This document shows positions 42,714 to 50,528 of a DNA stretch of 64,000 bases, in pieces. The translations under genes were made by a program, and so were the position numbers. The number at the start of each line of letters is the position of its first letter. Positions within the stretch are counted from its first letter, which is position 1. The stretch is from Acidobacteriota bacterium (GTDB lineage Bacteria > Acidobacteriota > Terriglobia > Bryobacterales > Bryobacteraceae): NCBI GenBank assembly GCA_018268935.1, contig JAFDVS010000048.1, forward strand, positions 1 through 64,000. The letters run 5' to 3'. The notes beneath the pieces are model-generated. The model was not told the origin of the DNA. It did no database searches and worked only from the letters and a program-made list of their open reading frames with translations.

Positions 42714-43100
42714 ATGGCGAAAAAGCGTTCCAAGGGCGTGTACATGATCAGCTCGGTGAGCGAGCAGTACGGGATTCATCCGCAGACGCTGCGGTTGTAT
42801 GAGCGCGAGGGATTGCTGACGCCGTCGCGGTCGGATGGGAATACGCGGCTGTACACGGATGAGGATTTGGAACGGCTGGAAGTGATCTTGCAATTGACGC
42901 GGGAATTGGGTGTGAATTTGGCGGGGGTGGAGATTATTTTGAATATGCGGGATAAGATGGCGGCGATGCAGGCGCAGATTGAGGAATTTGTGACACGGCT
43001 GAATGTGGAGCTGGCGAATCAGCCGGTGGTGGGGGAGAGTGGGCGGGGCGGAGTGGGGTTGATTCCGGTGGTGCGGGGGGTGGTGGTGAAGAAGGGGTGA
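42714..43100 (+). CDS. hspR: HspR-like MerR-family heat-shock repressor
   Basis: A 128-residue MerR-type regulator. GVYMISSVSEQYGIHPQTLR followed by LYEREGLLTPSRSDGNTRLY is the winged-helix DNA-binding domain with the classic HspR reading; DEDLERLEVILQLTRELGVN and a coiled-coil (MRDKMAAMQAQIEEFVTRL) follow. In actinobacteria HspR is encoded in dnaK-grpE-dnaJ-hspR and represses it through HAIR sites, using DnaK as co-repressor. The same order here without grpE, plus the HAIR-like site at 39423, supports autoregulation. Confidence 0.85.
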   Translation: MAKKRSKGVYMISSVSEQYGIHPQTLRLYEREGLLTPSRSDGNTRLYTDEDLERLEVILQLTRELGVNLAGVEIILNMRDKMAAMQAQIEEFVTRLNVELANQPVVGESGRGGVGLIPVVRGVVVKKG

Positions 43101-43106
43101 GTTCAG

Positions 43107-43787
43107 ATGGCGATACAGGATGAGCAACTGCTTCTGTTTGTTGCCCATGAGCTTGTTCGGATGATCCGGGCCGACAATTGGACGGGTTCGGATGTCCTGA
43201 GTCTCATCGTGCTGCTTCGAAAGATCGCCGAGATCGAGGCCGATTCCAGTAACGACGGGAGGCGGTTGAGGTTCTATCTGGACCTGCCGCTTCATCACCG
43301 TATGGATAGGGAGCTGGCGCAGAGATTCCTTGATGAGATTGAAAAGAACGTGGGAGTCGTAATCCAGGCGGCAAGAGCTGGTCAGCCAAGGTCGATCGAT
43401 GCAGAAAACAAACTTGGGTCTCTCCTTTCTTTTTCGGAGTTCCGGCGCCTTCTTACTCGGTTCTTATCTGAGAAAAGTCTATTGCCGCGGTTCCTTACAG
43501 ATGAACGATGGGTCCGATTCGTTGTTGGGTATGCGGGGTTGATTGGGCAGTCAGGGGTAACCATCATCAACGACAAGGACCAAAGCGCTGTTATTGAAGC
43601 GCAAGTCTCCGCTCTGTCTGTTGACGACGACCAGGGGACCATTAGTTGGGAATGGACTTTCAAAATGCGAAACGGAGATATCGGCTACCTCATTCCCAGA
43701 CTCGATTTGACCAAGTTGGTGGAGACTAGAGAAATGCACGTGTTCCACACCGCTCCGGAAGCCGCCGACGCTGCTTCATCAGTGTGA
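43107..43787 (+). CDS. Hypothetical protein after hspR
   Basis: A 226-residue soluble protein starting 6 nt after the hspR stop. It is mixed alpha/beta with charged helices (FVAHELVRMIRADNWTGSDV; SLIVLLRKIAEIEADSSND; SEFRRLLTRFLSEKSLLPRF) and a beta-rich tail (DDQGTISWEWTFKMRNGDIG). Its base composition is more even than that of its neighbours, a possible sign of transfer. No family recognised. It is convergent with hicAB. Confidence 0.65.
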   Translation: MAIQDEQLLLFVAHELVRMIRADNWTGSDVLSLIVLLRKIAEIEADSSNDGRRLRFYLDLPLHHRMDRELAQRFLDEIEKNVGVVIQAARAGQPRSIDAENKLGSLLSFSEFRRLLTRFLSEKSLLPRFLTDERWVRFVVGYAGLIGQSGVTIINDKDQSAVIEAQVSALSVDDDQGTISWEWTFKMRNGDIGYLIPRLDLTKLVETREMHVFHTAPEAADAASSV

Positions 43788-43789
43788 TC

Positions 43790-44221
43790 TCAGGCGGCGT
43801 CGTCGAGGCGCATGGTAATGCGTTTGCCGAGCGCGGCTAGCGCGGCGGCGAGTTTTTGGGTTTTGCTGGCGTGATCGGGGTCGAGGAGGCGGCGGACGAC
43901 GGTTTCGCGGACTCCCAGCCGGCGGGCGAGTTCGGAGTTGGAGATGCGCTGGTCTTCAAGAGCGAAGTGGATGGCGAGTTTGGGGGCGAGCCAAACGGGG
44001 ACAGGGATTGGTGTGGTCCCTTTTCGCATCGGGGATGGGCGAGGGAGCGGTTCGCTTTCAGCCATGCGGACGGCCAGTGTGCTGCCGAGACAGTCCTCCG
44101 CTTCGGTGAGTGCTTCGGTGCGGGTGGCACCGTCGGTGTGAGCCTCAGGAAGGTCGGGAAAATGGACAACCCAGCGGCCATCGCAGTCGCGGCGGAAGCG
44201 GGCGGGATAGACGAAGTCCAT
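43790..44221 (-). CDS. hicB: HicB-type antitoxin
   Basis: A 143-residue HicB. The N-terminal partial RNase H-like fold is DFVYPARFRRDCDGRWVVHF, PDLPEAHTDGATRTEALTEA; the C-terminal helix-turn-helix is RISNSELARRLGVRETVVRR, LLDPDHASKTQKLAAALAAL. It binds HicA and probably represses the operon through the C-terminal domain. The ATG is 1 nt after the hicA stop. Confidence 0.9.
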   Translation of the reverse strand: MDFVYPARFRRDCDGRWVVHFPDLPEAHTDGATRTEALTEAEDCLGSTLAVRMAESEPLPRPSPMRKGTTPIPVPVWLAPKLAIHFALEDQRISNSELARRLGVRETVVRRLLDPDHASKTQKLAAALAALGKRITMRLDDAA

Positions 44222-44222
44222 G

Positions 44223-44423
44223 TTAGAGCTCCTTTGGGTCGACTCCTAGATCCTTGCACATGGCGTGAAGAAGTCCAGTGCCCATCGGATCCTTTAGCGT
44301 GGTGAATCGCCCGCCAAAATAGATGCGGGAATGACTACCTTTGCCGTGGACGGAGAGATGGACCGTGGTTCCTTTTTGTGCTGCCAACTTGCGAAGCTTG
44401 CGGAGGAACTCACTTCCCTTCAC
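44223..44423 (-). CDS. hicA: HicA-type mRNA interferase toxin
   Basis: A 66-residue HicA starting at a GTG (VKGSEFLRKLRKLAAQKGTT). The double-stranded-RNA-binding-like fold with the catalytic histidine (HGKGSHSRIYFGGRFTTLKD) and the tail LHAMCKDLGVDPKEL are complete. The longer open frame to 44546 runs through REP element D and is not coding. HicA cuts mRNA when HicB is degraded. The system looks intact. Confidence 0.9.
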   Translation of the reverse strand: MKGSEFLRKLRKLAAQKGTTVHLSVHGKGSHSRIYFGGRFTTLKDPMGTGLLHAMCKDLGVDPKEL

Positions 44424-44497
44424 ATAACTGATGTTCGCACAGATGTGTGCGTGTGGCAAGAAGCGCAGGGCAGTTGTAAGGGTGGAAGTTTGCTGCT

Positions 44498-44543
44498 GTG
44501 GAGGCCTCCCGGCCTCCACTCGTGCCGGCCTGGAGGCCGCACG
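44498..44543 (-). repeat. REP-like two-hairpin element D
   Basis: On the minus strand hairpin 1 (44521-44543) has arms CGTGC and GCACG around GGCCT-CC-AGGCC; hairpin 2 (44498-44519) has arms GTGGAGGCC and GGCCTCCAC with loop GGGA. It starts 3 nt after the stop of the upstream minus-strand gene, in sense orientation, and lies upstream of hicA. The outer stem of hairpin 1 and all of hairpin 2 differ from copies A and B yet remain fully paired. Confidence 0.9.
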
Positions 44544-44546
44544 CAC

Positions 44547-45602
44547 TTAGGCTTCGGCGTTGACGCGGTCGCGGAGGGCTTTCATGTAGCCGAGGGTGTA
44601 GGCGTAATTGGCCTGGGGATACATGGCGCCGCCGCCGGGGACGTGGTCGGGGATCGTGATGCCGGTGAAGTTCACCTGCTTCAGGGCCTTCATCACTTTG
44701 TACATGTCGAGGTAGCCGTTCTCGATGAAGGTTTCGCGGAATTTGGGTAATGGGGCGCTGACGTTGCGGAAGTGAATCTTGAAGAGCTTCTTGCGCTGGC
44801 CGAAACTGAGCGCGGCTTCCACCGGATCCTTGACCATGCCTTTGCCGCCTTCGCCCCAGGTGCCGACACAGAGACAGGCTCCGAAGTTGGGACTGTTGGC
44901 GATTTCGAAGGCGCGCTCGTAGGCGTTGTAGTTGGTGAAGATGCGGGCTACGCCGCCGAGCGGGGAGACGGGCGGGTCGTCGGGATGGAGTCCGATGTTC
45001 ACCTTGGCTTTTTCGGCGACGGGGATGACGGCGCGGATGAAGGTGGTGAAGGTTTTCCAGATGTGCTCGGCGGGGTACTCTTTGTCGAAGGAGTTGGGGA
45101 GTTTGCGGGCGACGGCGACGTCGAATTCGCGCGTGGGCGAGTTGCGCGTGGCGCCCATGGCGGTGGCGTAGAAGCCGGGTATGGGCTGGTTTTTGATGTT
45201 CGACATGTGCGCGTAGGTGGTGTAGGGGATGCCCGCGCGGCCGAGGTTGGTGAGGTACTCCTTGTATTGCGCGATTTTGGTTTCGACGCCGCTGGCGCCG
45301 AGGACCATGGTCGGGTCGCAATGGAGATCGATCATGCCGATGTTGTAGAGCTTGACGCCGTGGGCTTCGAGCTTTTTGCGCATGCCGATCATCCAGTCGG
45401 CGTTGTTGTTGGCGAGGGAAGTCCAGATGGAGACGGCTTCAATGCCGTTGTGGGCGAGGAGATTGAAGTCCTCTTCCTTGGGGCGGTCGGTGAAGGACAT
45501 GCCGACCATGATGCCCGGGGTTTTCGTTTGCGAATGAGCGTGTTTGAGGAGGCCCGCCGCGATGGCAGCGGACCCCAGTCTGATCAGATTGCGGCGATTC
45601 AT
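44547..45602 (-). CDS. Tat-exported mannonate dehydratase/sugar-isomerase-like TIM barrel
   Basis: A 351-residue protein with twin-arginine signal MNRRNLIRLGSAAIAAGLLK. The barrel shows NIGLHPDDPPVSPLGGVARI, NFGACLCVGTWGEGGKGM, LFKIHFRNVSAPLPKFRETF and IENGYLDMYKVMKALKQVNF, close to UxuA-type mannonate dehydratases, with the metal-binding His, Cys and Asp positions present. A Tat signal on such a protein is not usual for UxuA, so another sugar-acid or polyol substrate is likely. ATG at 45602 is chosen over 45608 because of AGGAA spacing. It lies 11 nt after the TonB receptor stop. Confidence 0.8.
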   Translation of the reverse strand: MNRRNLIRLGSAAIAAGLLKHAHSQTKTPGIMVGMSFTDRPKEEDFNLLAHNGIEAVSIWTSLANNNADWMIGMRKKLEAHGVKLYNIGMIDLHCDPTMVLGASGVETKIAQYKEYLTNLGRAGIPYTTYAHMSNIKNQPIPGFYATAMGATRNSPTREFDVAVARKLPNSFDKEYPAEHIWKTFTTFIRAVIPVAEKAKVNIGLHPDDPPVSPLGGVARIFTNYNAYERAFEIANSPNFGACLCVGTWGEGGKGMVKDPVEAALSFGQRKKLFKIHFRNVSAPLPKFRETFIENGYLDMYKVMKALKQVNFTGITIPDHVPGGGAMYPQANYAYTLGYMKALRDRVNAEA

Positions 45603-45613
45603 TGGCATTTTCC

Positions 45614-48600
45614 TTAGAACAGAATGCGGACGCCGAATTGGATGTTGCGCGGGTTGGAGCCGGAGATGATGCGGCCGAAGTCCTGGTTGGTGACGTCGGT
45701 GGTCTGGTTGCGCGCTTCGAAGAAGGGGCTGTTGGTGAGGTTGAAGATTTCGGCGCGGAACTGGACGTTGTAGCGCTCGCGGAAGCGGGTGTTTTTGAAG
45801 AGCGACATGTCGACGCTCTTGCGGCCGGGGCCGCGGAGGTCGGGCTGGGTGAGCGAATCGGTGGGCACGGTGTAGGGGCGTGCGCGGCGGAAGGCGGTGG
45901 TGTCGAACCAGCGGTCGAGGGTTTGGCCGCTGTCGAGGACGCCGCTCTTGAGGCGGTCGGCGCGCCCGTTGGTGTACTGGAAGTTGAAGAGGTTGGTGTC
46001 GTCGGGAGCGGTGATGAGGATGGGCCGGCCGGATTGGAAGATGGTGATGCCGTTCCATTGCCAGCCGCCGAGGATGTGATTGGCGATGCCGGTGTTGGCC
46101 CAGCGCTTGCCTTTGCCGAAGGGGAGATCGTAGACGTGGCTGATGACGATGCGGTGGGGGAGGTCATTGGCTTCGAGTCCGCGATTGTAGGCGACGTTGT
46201 AGAGGGCGTTGGAGGGGCCGACGACCCAGGTATTGGAATCGCCGCCGATGTCGGAGATGGTTTTCGAGAGGGTGTAGCCGACGGACATGGTGAGGCCGTT
46301 GGTGTAGCTCTTTTCAAAGCGCGCGGTCATGGACTGGTAGTGCGAATCGCCGTAGTTGGCGCGGATGTGGAGCACATCCTGATAGTGCGGGAAGGGGCGC
46401 AGGAGCTGGCGGCGCTGGACGGTGGGGAAGCTGAGTGCGCCGACGGTGACTTTACCGAAGTAGGGATTCGGCACGGCATCGAGGAGGCGCGTGCCCCACT
46501 GTTCGAGCAGCAGCGGGTCGTTGGCGTTGTCCTGGCGATTCCAGAACAGGTGCGTGATCTTGCTGCCGACGTAGGCGACTTCAGCGATCATTGTCGGCGA
46601 GAGCTCATGCTGGATGCCGAAGTTCCAGTTGCCGAGGTAGGCGAGCGGGTGATTTTTCACGTCGACGCGGATGTTCTGTCCGGCGAAGGTGGTCTGACCT
46701 TTCTGCGGATAGGTGAAGCCGCCGGCGAAGGGATCGGTCCAGGAGCCGTTGACGGGAGGCGTGAAGGGGATGGGGTTGGGTGCGCCGAGAGTGATGAAGT
46801 TGGAGACGAAGGTGCCGGAACCGAAGTCGGTGGCGGCGGCGTTGAGGCCGTTGTTGGCGGCGTTGAAGATGGCGCCGCCGGCGCGGATCACGGTCTTGTT
46901 GGCGACGCGATAGGCGAGGCCGACGCGGGGGCCGAAGGTTTTGTAGTTGGGGCTGGTGTGGTAGCCGCCCTCGGGCACCCATTTGAAGACGCCCTTGCCG
47001 CCGGTGACGGGTTCGGTTTCGTAGGGATCGATGTAGCCGATGTTGCCCCACTTTTCGGCGTAGGGGGAAGTGTATTCGTAGCGGAAGCCGAGATTGAGGG
47101 TGAGACGGGAGGTGATGCGCCAATCGTCCTGGATGTAGGCGGCCTTGTAGCGCTGGTAGAGGAACATGCGCGGGGTGAAGGTGAGCGTGCCTGCTTGGGG
47201 GACGCCGAGCAGAAGGCTGGCGAAGCCGTGGCCGCTGTTGGCGGCGGAGACGGAGGGATCGGGACCCTGGACGTAGGTGCGATCGAAGAAATACTGGCCG
47301 GCGGAGAACTGCGAGTTGTAAGCGTTCATGCGCAGGAGTTGGTGATCGGTGCCGAAGCGGACTTTGTGTTTTCCGGAGATGTAGGTGAAGTGATACTGGC
47401 CATGCCAGGTGTCCTGCGGGGCGAGAGTCTTGGTGGCGCCGCCGAGCTGGCCGACTTCATCGGCGCCGAAGGTGGAGACGACGAGGCCGGAGCCGGAGTT
47501 GTACTGTTGCACGGTGATCTGCGGGAACTGCTGATAGAGGACGTTGCTGGTGACCTTTTGCGTGAATCCGAGCGAAGCCATGTCGAAGCCTTCACTCACG
47601 GGGTAAGTATTGAACTGGAGGCGCGTGTAGGAGAATCGGCCTTCGCCGAGCAGCTTTTCGGTCCATGTTGAGGTCATGCTGATGAGTCCCGTGCGGGTGG
47701 GGTTGGAAGAGATGGCGCGGGCGGGGAAGGCTTTTTCGGCGAGCGTGGATTGCGAGTTGTTTTGCGATCCGCCGAAGCGTCCGAAGAGGCGGTGCTTCTG
47801 GCTGAAGTAATGGTCGATGCGGGCGAACCACATATCGACGTCCTGAATGTTCTTGCCGGCGAGGAAGTAGTTGCGGACACCGACGGGGCCTTCCCCGGCG
47901 CGGTTGGCGGTGGGCCAATAGCCGACGACGTTTTTGGAGATGGGGTGAATGCGATTGTCGGGGATGCGATTGCCGGGGAAAGCATCGCGAACGAACTTGC
48001 CGGGATTGTTGGGATCGGCGCGGCTGGTGAGGTAATCGTAGACGACGACCTGGCGGCCGGTGGGATCGAGGGTGCGGGAGAAGTCGCCTGCTTTCTGTTC
48101 AGCGGTGGGGACGGTGGAGAGGAATTGATCGGGGGTGCCGGCGCGGACGGCTTCGTAGTTGGCGAAGAAGAAGGTTTTTTCGCGTTTGATGCGGCCGCCG
48201 AGAGCAGCGCCGTAGTTGTTGTTCTGGAAGAGCGATTTGGGGACGCGGGTGCGATTGTTGCTCCAGGAATTGGCGTTGAGATGGTCGTTGCGGAGGAACT
48301 CGTAGACGACGCCGTGGAAGTTATTGGTGCCGGATTTGGTGGCGACGTTGACGACGCCGCCGCCGGAGCGGCCGAATTCGGCGGAATAGGTGGCGGTTTC
48401 GACTTTGAATTCCTCGATGGACTCGATGGGGACGGAGTAGGCCTGGCCGCCGCTGGTGAAGCCGCGGGATTCGCCGCCGTCCATGAGCACGGCGTTTTGC
48501 ATGGCGAGGCCGCCGGAGATACGGGAGTTGGTGGCGGAGCCGATGGCGCCGGCGCCGTTGCCGCCCTGTGCGGAAGTGGGGATGACGCCGGGAGCGAGGG

Positions 48601-49063
48601 AAGCGAGGTTGAGGGGGTTACGGCCGAGCATGGGGAGCTCGACGACTTTGCGCGCTTCGACGACTTTGCTGAGACCGGAGGTTTGCACTTCGAGTTGTAC
48701 GGCGGAGGCTTCGACCTGCACGGATTCGGTGACTGCGCCGACTTCGAGTTGGGCGTCGAGAGTGACCGTGGTGCCGGTGGCAAGTGGAATGTTAGTAACG
48801 CGCTTGGATTTGAAGCCCTGGGCTTCAACGTTGAGATCGTAGCCGCCGGGGTTAAGGGCGGGGAAGACGTAGATGCCGGCGGTGTTGGCTTTGACGGATG
48901 TGGAGATGTTTGTGCTGGTGTTGCGGAGCGTGACGCTGGCTCCGGCGATGACGCCACCGGAGGTATCTGTGACCGTGCCGGTGATGGTGCCACGTTCGCC
49001 CTGTGCGAAGACGGGGAGCGAGACGAGGCTCAGGATCGTGATGGAGAAAAGTGTTCGAAGCAC
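45614..49063 (-). CDS. TonB-dependent receptor with N-terminal carboxypeptidase-regulatory domain
   Basis: A 1149-residue outer-membrane protein. Signal peptide MLRTLFSITILSLVSLPVFA; regulatory sandwich TITGTVTDTSGGVIAGASVT; plug with VVELPMLGRNPLNLASLAPG, MQNAVLMDGGESRGFTSGG and TYSAEFGRSGGGVVNVATKS; long barrel ending in Phe (NIQFGVRILF). It is a paralogue of the receptor at 256 in architecture but diverged in sequence. The exported sugar-isomerase-like gene follows in the same direction, suggesting a sugar-acid uptake and use pair. Confidence 0.92.
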   Translation of the reverse strand: MLRTLFSITILSLVSLPVFAQGERGTITGTVTDTSGGVIAGASVTLRNTSTNISTSVKANTAGIYVFPALNPGGYDLNVEAQGFKSKRVTNIPLATGTTVTLDAQLEVGAVTESVQVEASAVQLEVQTSGLSKVVEARKVVELPMLGRNPLNLASLAPGVIPTSAQGGNGAGAIGSATNSRISGGLAMQNAVLMDGGESRGFTSGGQAYSVPIESIEEFKVETATYSAEFGRSGGGVVNVATKSGTNNFHGVVYEFLRNDHLNANSWSNNRTRVPKSLFQNNNYGAALGGRIKREKTFFFANYEAVRAGTPDQFLSTVPTAEQKAGDFSRTLDPTGRQVVVYDYLTSRADPNNPGKFVRDAFPGNRIPDNRIHPISKNVVGYWPTANRAGEGPVGVRNYFLAGKNIQDVDMWFARIDHYFSQKHRLFGRFGGSQNNSQSTLAEKAFPARAISSNPTRTGLISMTSTWTEKLLGEGRFSYTRLQFNTYPVSEGFDMASLGFTQKVTSNVLYQQFPQITVQQYNSGSGLVVSTFGADEVGQLGGATKTLAPQDTWHGQYHFTYISGKHKVRFGTDHQLLRMNAYNSQFSAGQYFFDRTYVQGPDPSVSAANSGHGFASLLLGVPQAGTLTFTPRMFLYQRYKAAYIQDDWRITSRLTLNLGFRYEYTSPYAEKWGNIGYIDPYETEPVTGGKGVFKWVPEGGYHTSPNYKTFGPRVGLAYRVANKTVIRAGGAIFNAANNGLNAAATDFGSGTFVSNFITLGAPNPIPFTPPVNGSWTDPFAGGFTYPQKGQTTFAGQNIRVDVKNHPLAYLGNWNFGIQHELSPTMIAEVAYVGSKITHLFWNRQDNANDPLLLEQWGTRLLDAVPNPYFGKVTVGALSFPTVQRRQLLRPFPHYQDVLHIRANYGDSHYQSMTARFEKSYTNGLTMSVGYTLSKTISDIGGDSNTWVVGPSNALYNVAYNRGLEANDLPHRIVISHVYDLPFGKGKRWANTGIANHILGGWQWNGITIFQSGRPILITAPDDTNLFNFQYTNGRADRLKSGVLDSGQTLDRWFDTTAFRRARPYTVPTDSLTQPDLRGPGRKSVDMSLFKNTRFRERYNVQFRAEIFNLTNSPFFEARNQTTDVTNQDFGRIISGSNPRNIQFGVRILF

Positions 49064-49110
49064 CGGGGCAATATATCAAAGGATGAAGTGCGGTGCAAGA
49101 GATTGAAATG

Positions 49111-50460
49111 TCAGATTTTCGCGGGATTGCGGGGTTGTATGCTTTGTTTGGCCAAGGCAGACACCGGATGCGCCAGACTGAGGCGAATTGTACGGTTGGT
49201 TCGTAACAAACGAGCGAGGTCTACGGCTTCCGATTCCAGAAGGAAGGTTGCAGTGAGGCCGAGTTTTCTGCGCACGGAAGTTTCGGTGAGGTGATTTCGG
49301 GAAGCAACGATTACGGCAGTCTTGAATTCAAATTTCAAGCGCTTCAATGCGGCGATCTCTTCCACCAGCCCTGTGGATACGTCTCTGGAATCGAGGACGA
49401 TGAGCGCGGACATTTTCATGGCGTCTTCGACGACGGAGAGCCAGGGACGGCCTGGGACCTGGCGAAGGGTGCGCAACCTGCTGGGAAGATCGAGGACCAA
49501 GCGGCGGACATCGGTTTCTATCATGGAGGTGCACTGCATTGGCTGGATGGCCATGGCGAGTTTTCTGTTGAGGGCCGTGGCCTGCACGCTGGAACTGGAG
49601 AGCAGCAATATAAGAGGAGGCCAAAGCCGGTTCAGTTCGTTGCAGCAGGAATTGACGACGAGGAAGAGGCCAAGGTGCAACCAATTCCAATCGAGGAAAA
49701 GGGCAACGGCGATGAGAGCGAGACCGCATGCACCAGCAATGGCGCTGCGCGGAGTGGAAAAGGGTCCGATACTGCCGGCATAAAGCGGCCGCATGAGGGC
49801 CATGAAAGGCCGCAGATTCTGGCGAAATGACTGGGTGTAGCAACGTGCCTGAACAACGGCGACCAATGCCATTTGGATCATGAGGAGGTAGAGAATTCCC
49901 TTCACTGCTTTATCGAGTACCGTTCCGGAGATGGCTTGTGATGTTGGAAGTAGGATCAGGAGATAAAGAGCGAGGGATGCGGTGGCGCCGGCAGGGCTGG
50001 ACGGTTTGGAATTGTATTGGCGCTGGAGGTTCAGGCCGTCCACTCGCAATTCCTGTTCTCTATCGACAAATGGCTCATTGCGGCGGTTCTTGAGATATTC
50101 CACAATGAGCGCTCGCGGCAAAGGGCGCTGCGTCTTCCAATGAAAGAGAACGAACTCCAATGGTGCGTTGTAGCCCAACAGGGCCGAGGGGAGCCACAGA
50201 TTGTTGACCAACTCGCCGTACCCATTGGAAACGAACTCGATGTACAGTTGGGTGAGTGTGTTCGCGTCCGCGCCATAGTGGGCGGCGATTTGCCGTAAAA
50301 CGGAGTTGGACATGATCAGCCTGGCCAGTCTTTCCACCAGCCCCTGGCGGCGCTTGGCGTCAACAAATGCGAGCTGCGAACTGAGCCACGCAAAGCGCTG
50401 GGTAAAGATAAAAAGCTCAAAAAATCTCCAAATGCGCCAGAGGAAAAACATCGTTTGCAC
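49111..50460 (-). CDS. Hypothetical membrane protein
   Basis: A 449-residue protein. The N-terminal 150 residues are soluble and helical (FELFIFTQRFAWLSSQLAFV; IAAHYGADANTLTQLYIEFV); four or five membrane helices follow between about 155 and 290 (ATASLALYLLILLPTSQAIS; KGILYLLMIQMALVAVVQA; AIAGACGLALIAVALFLDWN); the last 150 residues are soluble (ALIVLDSRDVSTGLVEEIAA; LKFEFKTAVIVASRNHLTET). Composition is less skewed than neighbours. I do not recognise the family. Confidence 0.65.
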   Translation of the reverse strand: MQTMFFLWRIWRFFELFIFTQRFAWLSSQLAFVDAKRRQGLVERLARLIMSNSVLRQIAAHYGADANTLTQLYIEFVSNGYGELVNNLWLPSALLGYNAPLEFVLFHWKTQRPLPRALIVEYLKNRRNEPFVDREQELRVDGLNLQRQYNSKPSSPAGATASLALYLLILLPTSQAISGTVLDKAVKGILYLLMIQMALVAVVQARCYTQSFRQNLRPFMALMRPLYAGSIGPFSTPRSAIAGACGLALIAVALFLDWNWLHLGLFLVVNSCCNELNRLWPPLILLLSSSSVQATALNRKLAMAIQPMQCTSMIETDVRRLVLDLPSRLRTLRQVPGRPWLSVVEDAMKMSALIVLDSRDVSTGLVEEIAALKRLKFEFKTAVIVASRNHLTETSVRRKLGLTATFLLESEAVDLARLLRTNRTIRLSLAHPVSALAKQSIQPRNPAKI

Positions 50461-50497
50461 AGTGTACTCCGGCGGCTTCGCTACATGCGAGGAATTC

Positions 50498-50522
50498 GAC
50501 CGCTTGCTGACGCGCGCGGCTC
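50498..50522 (-). repeat. Stop-proximal repeat R3
   Basis: Minus-strand copy of the 25-nt element (variable base C), 6 nt after the stop of the propeller gene at 50529, in sense orientation; preceded by CTACT as in R2. Confidence 0.88.
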
Positions 50523-50528
50523 AGTAGG

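Noticed and set aside
44424..44546. N-terminal extension of hicA
   Set aside because: It is a read-through of REP element D and lacks any HicA similarity; the GTG at 44423 fits the family.
45602..47671. 689-residue plus-strand frame opposite the second TonB receptor
   Set aside because: Antisense shadow of a clearly real receptor; composition dominated by Gly, Ala, Glu, Val.
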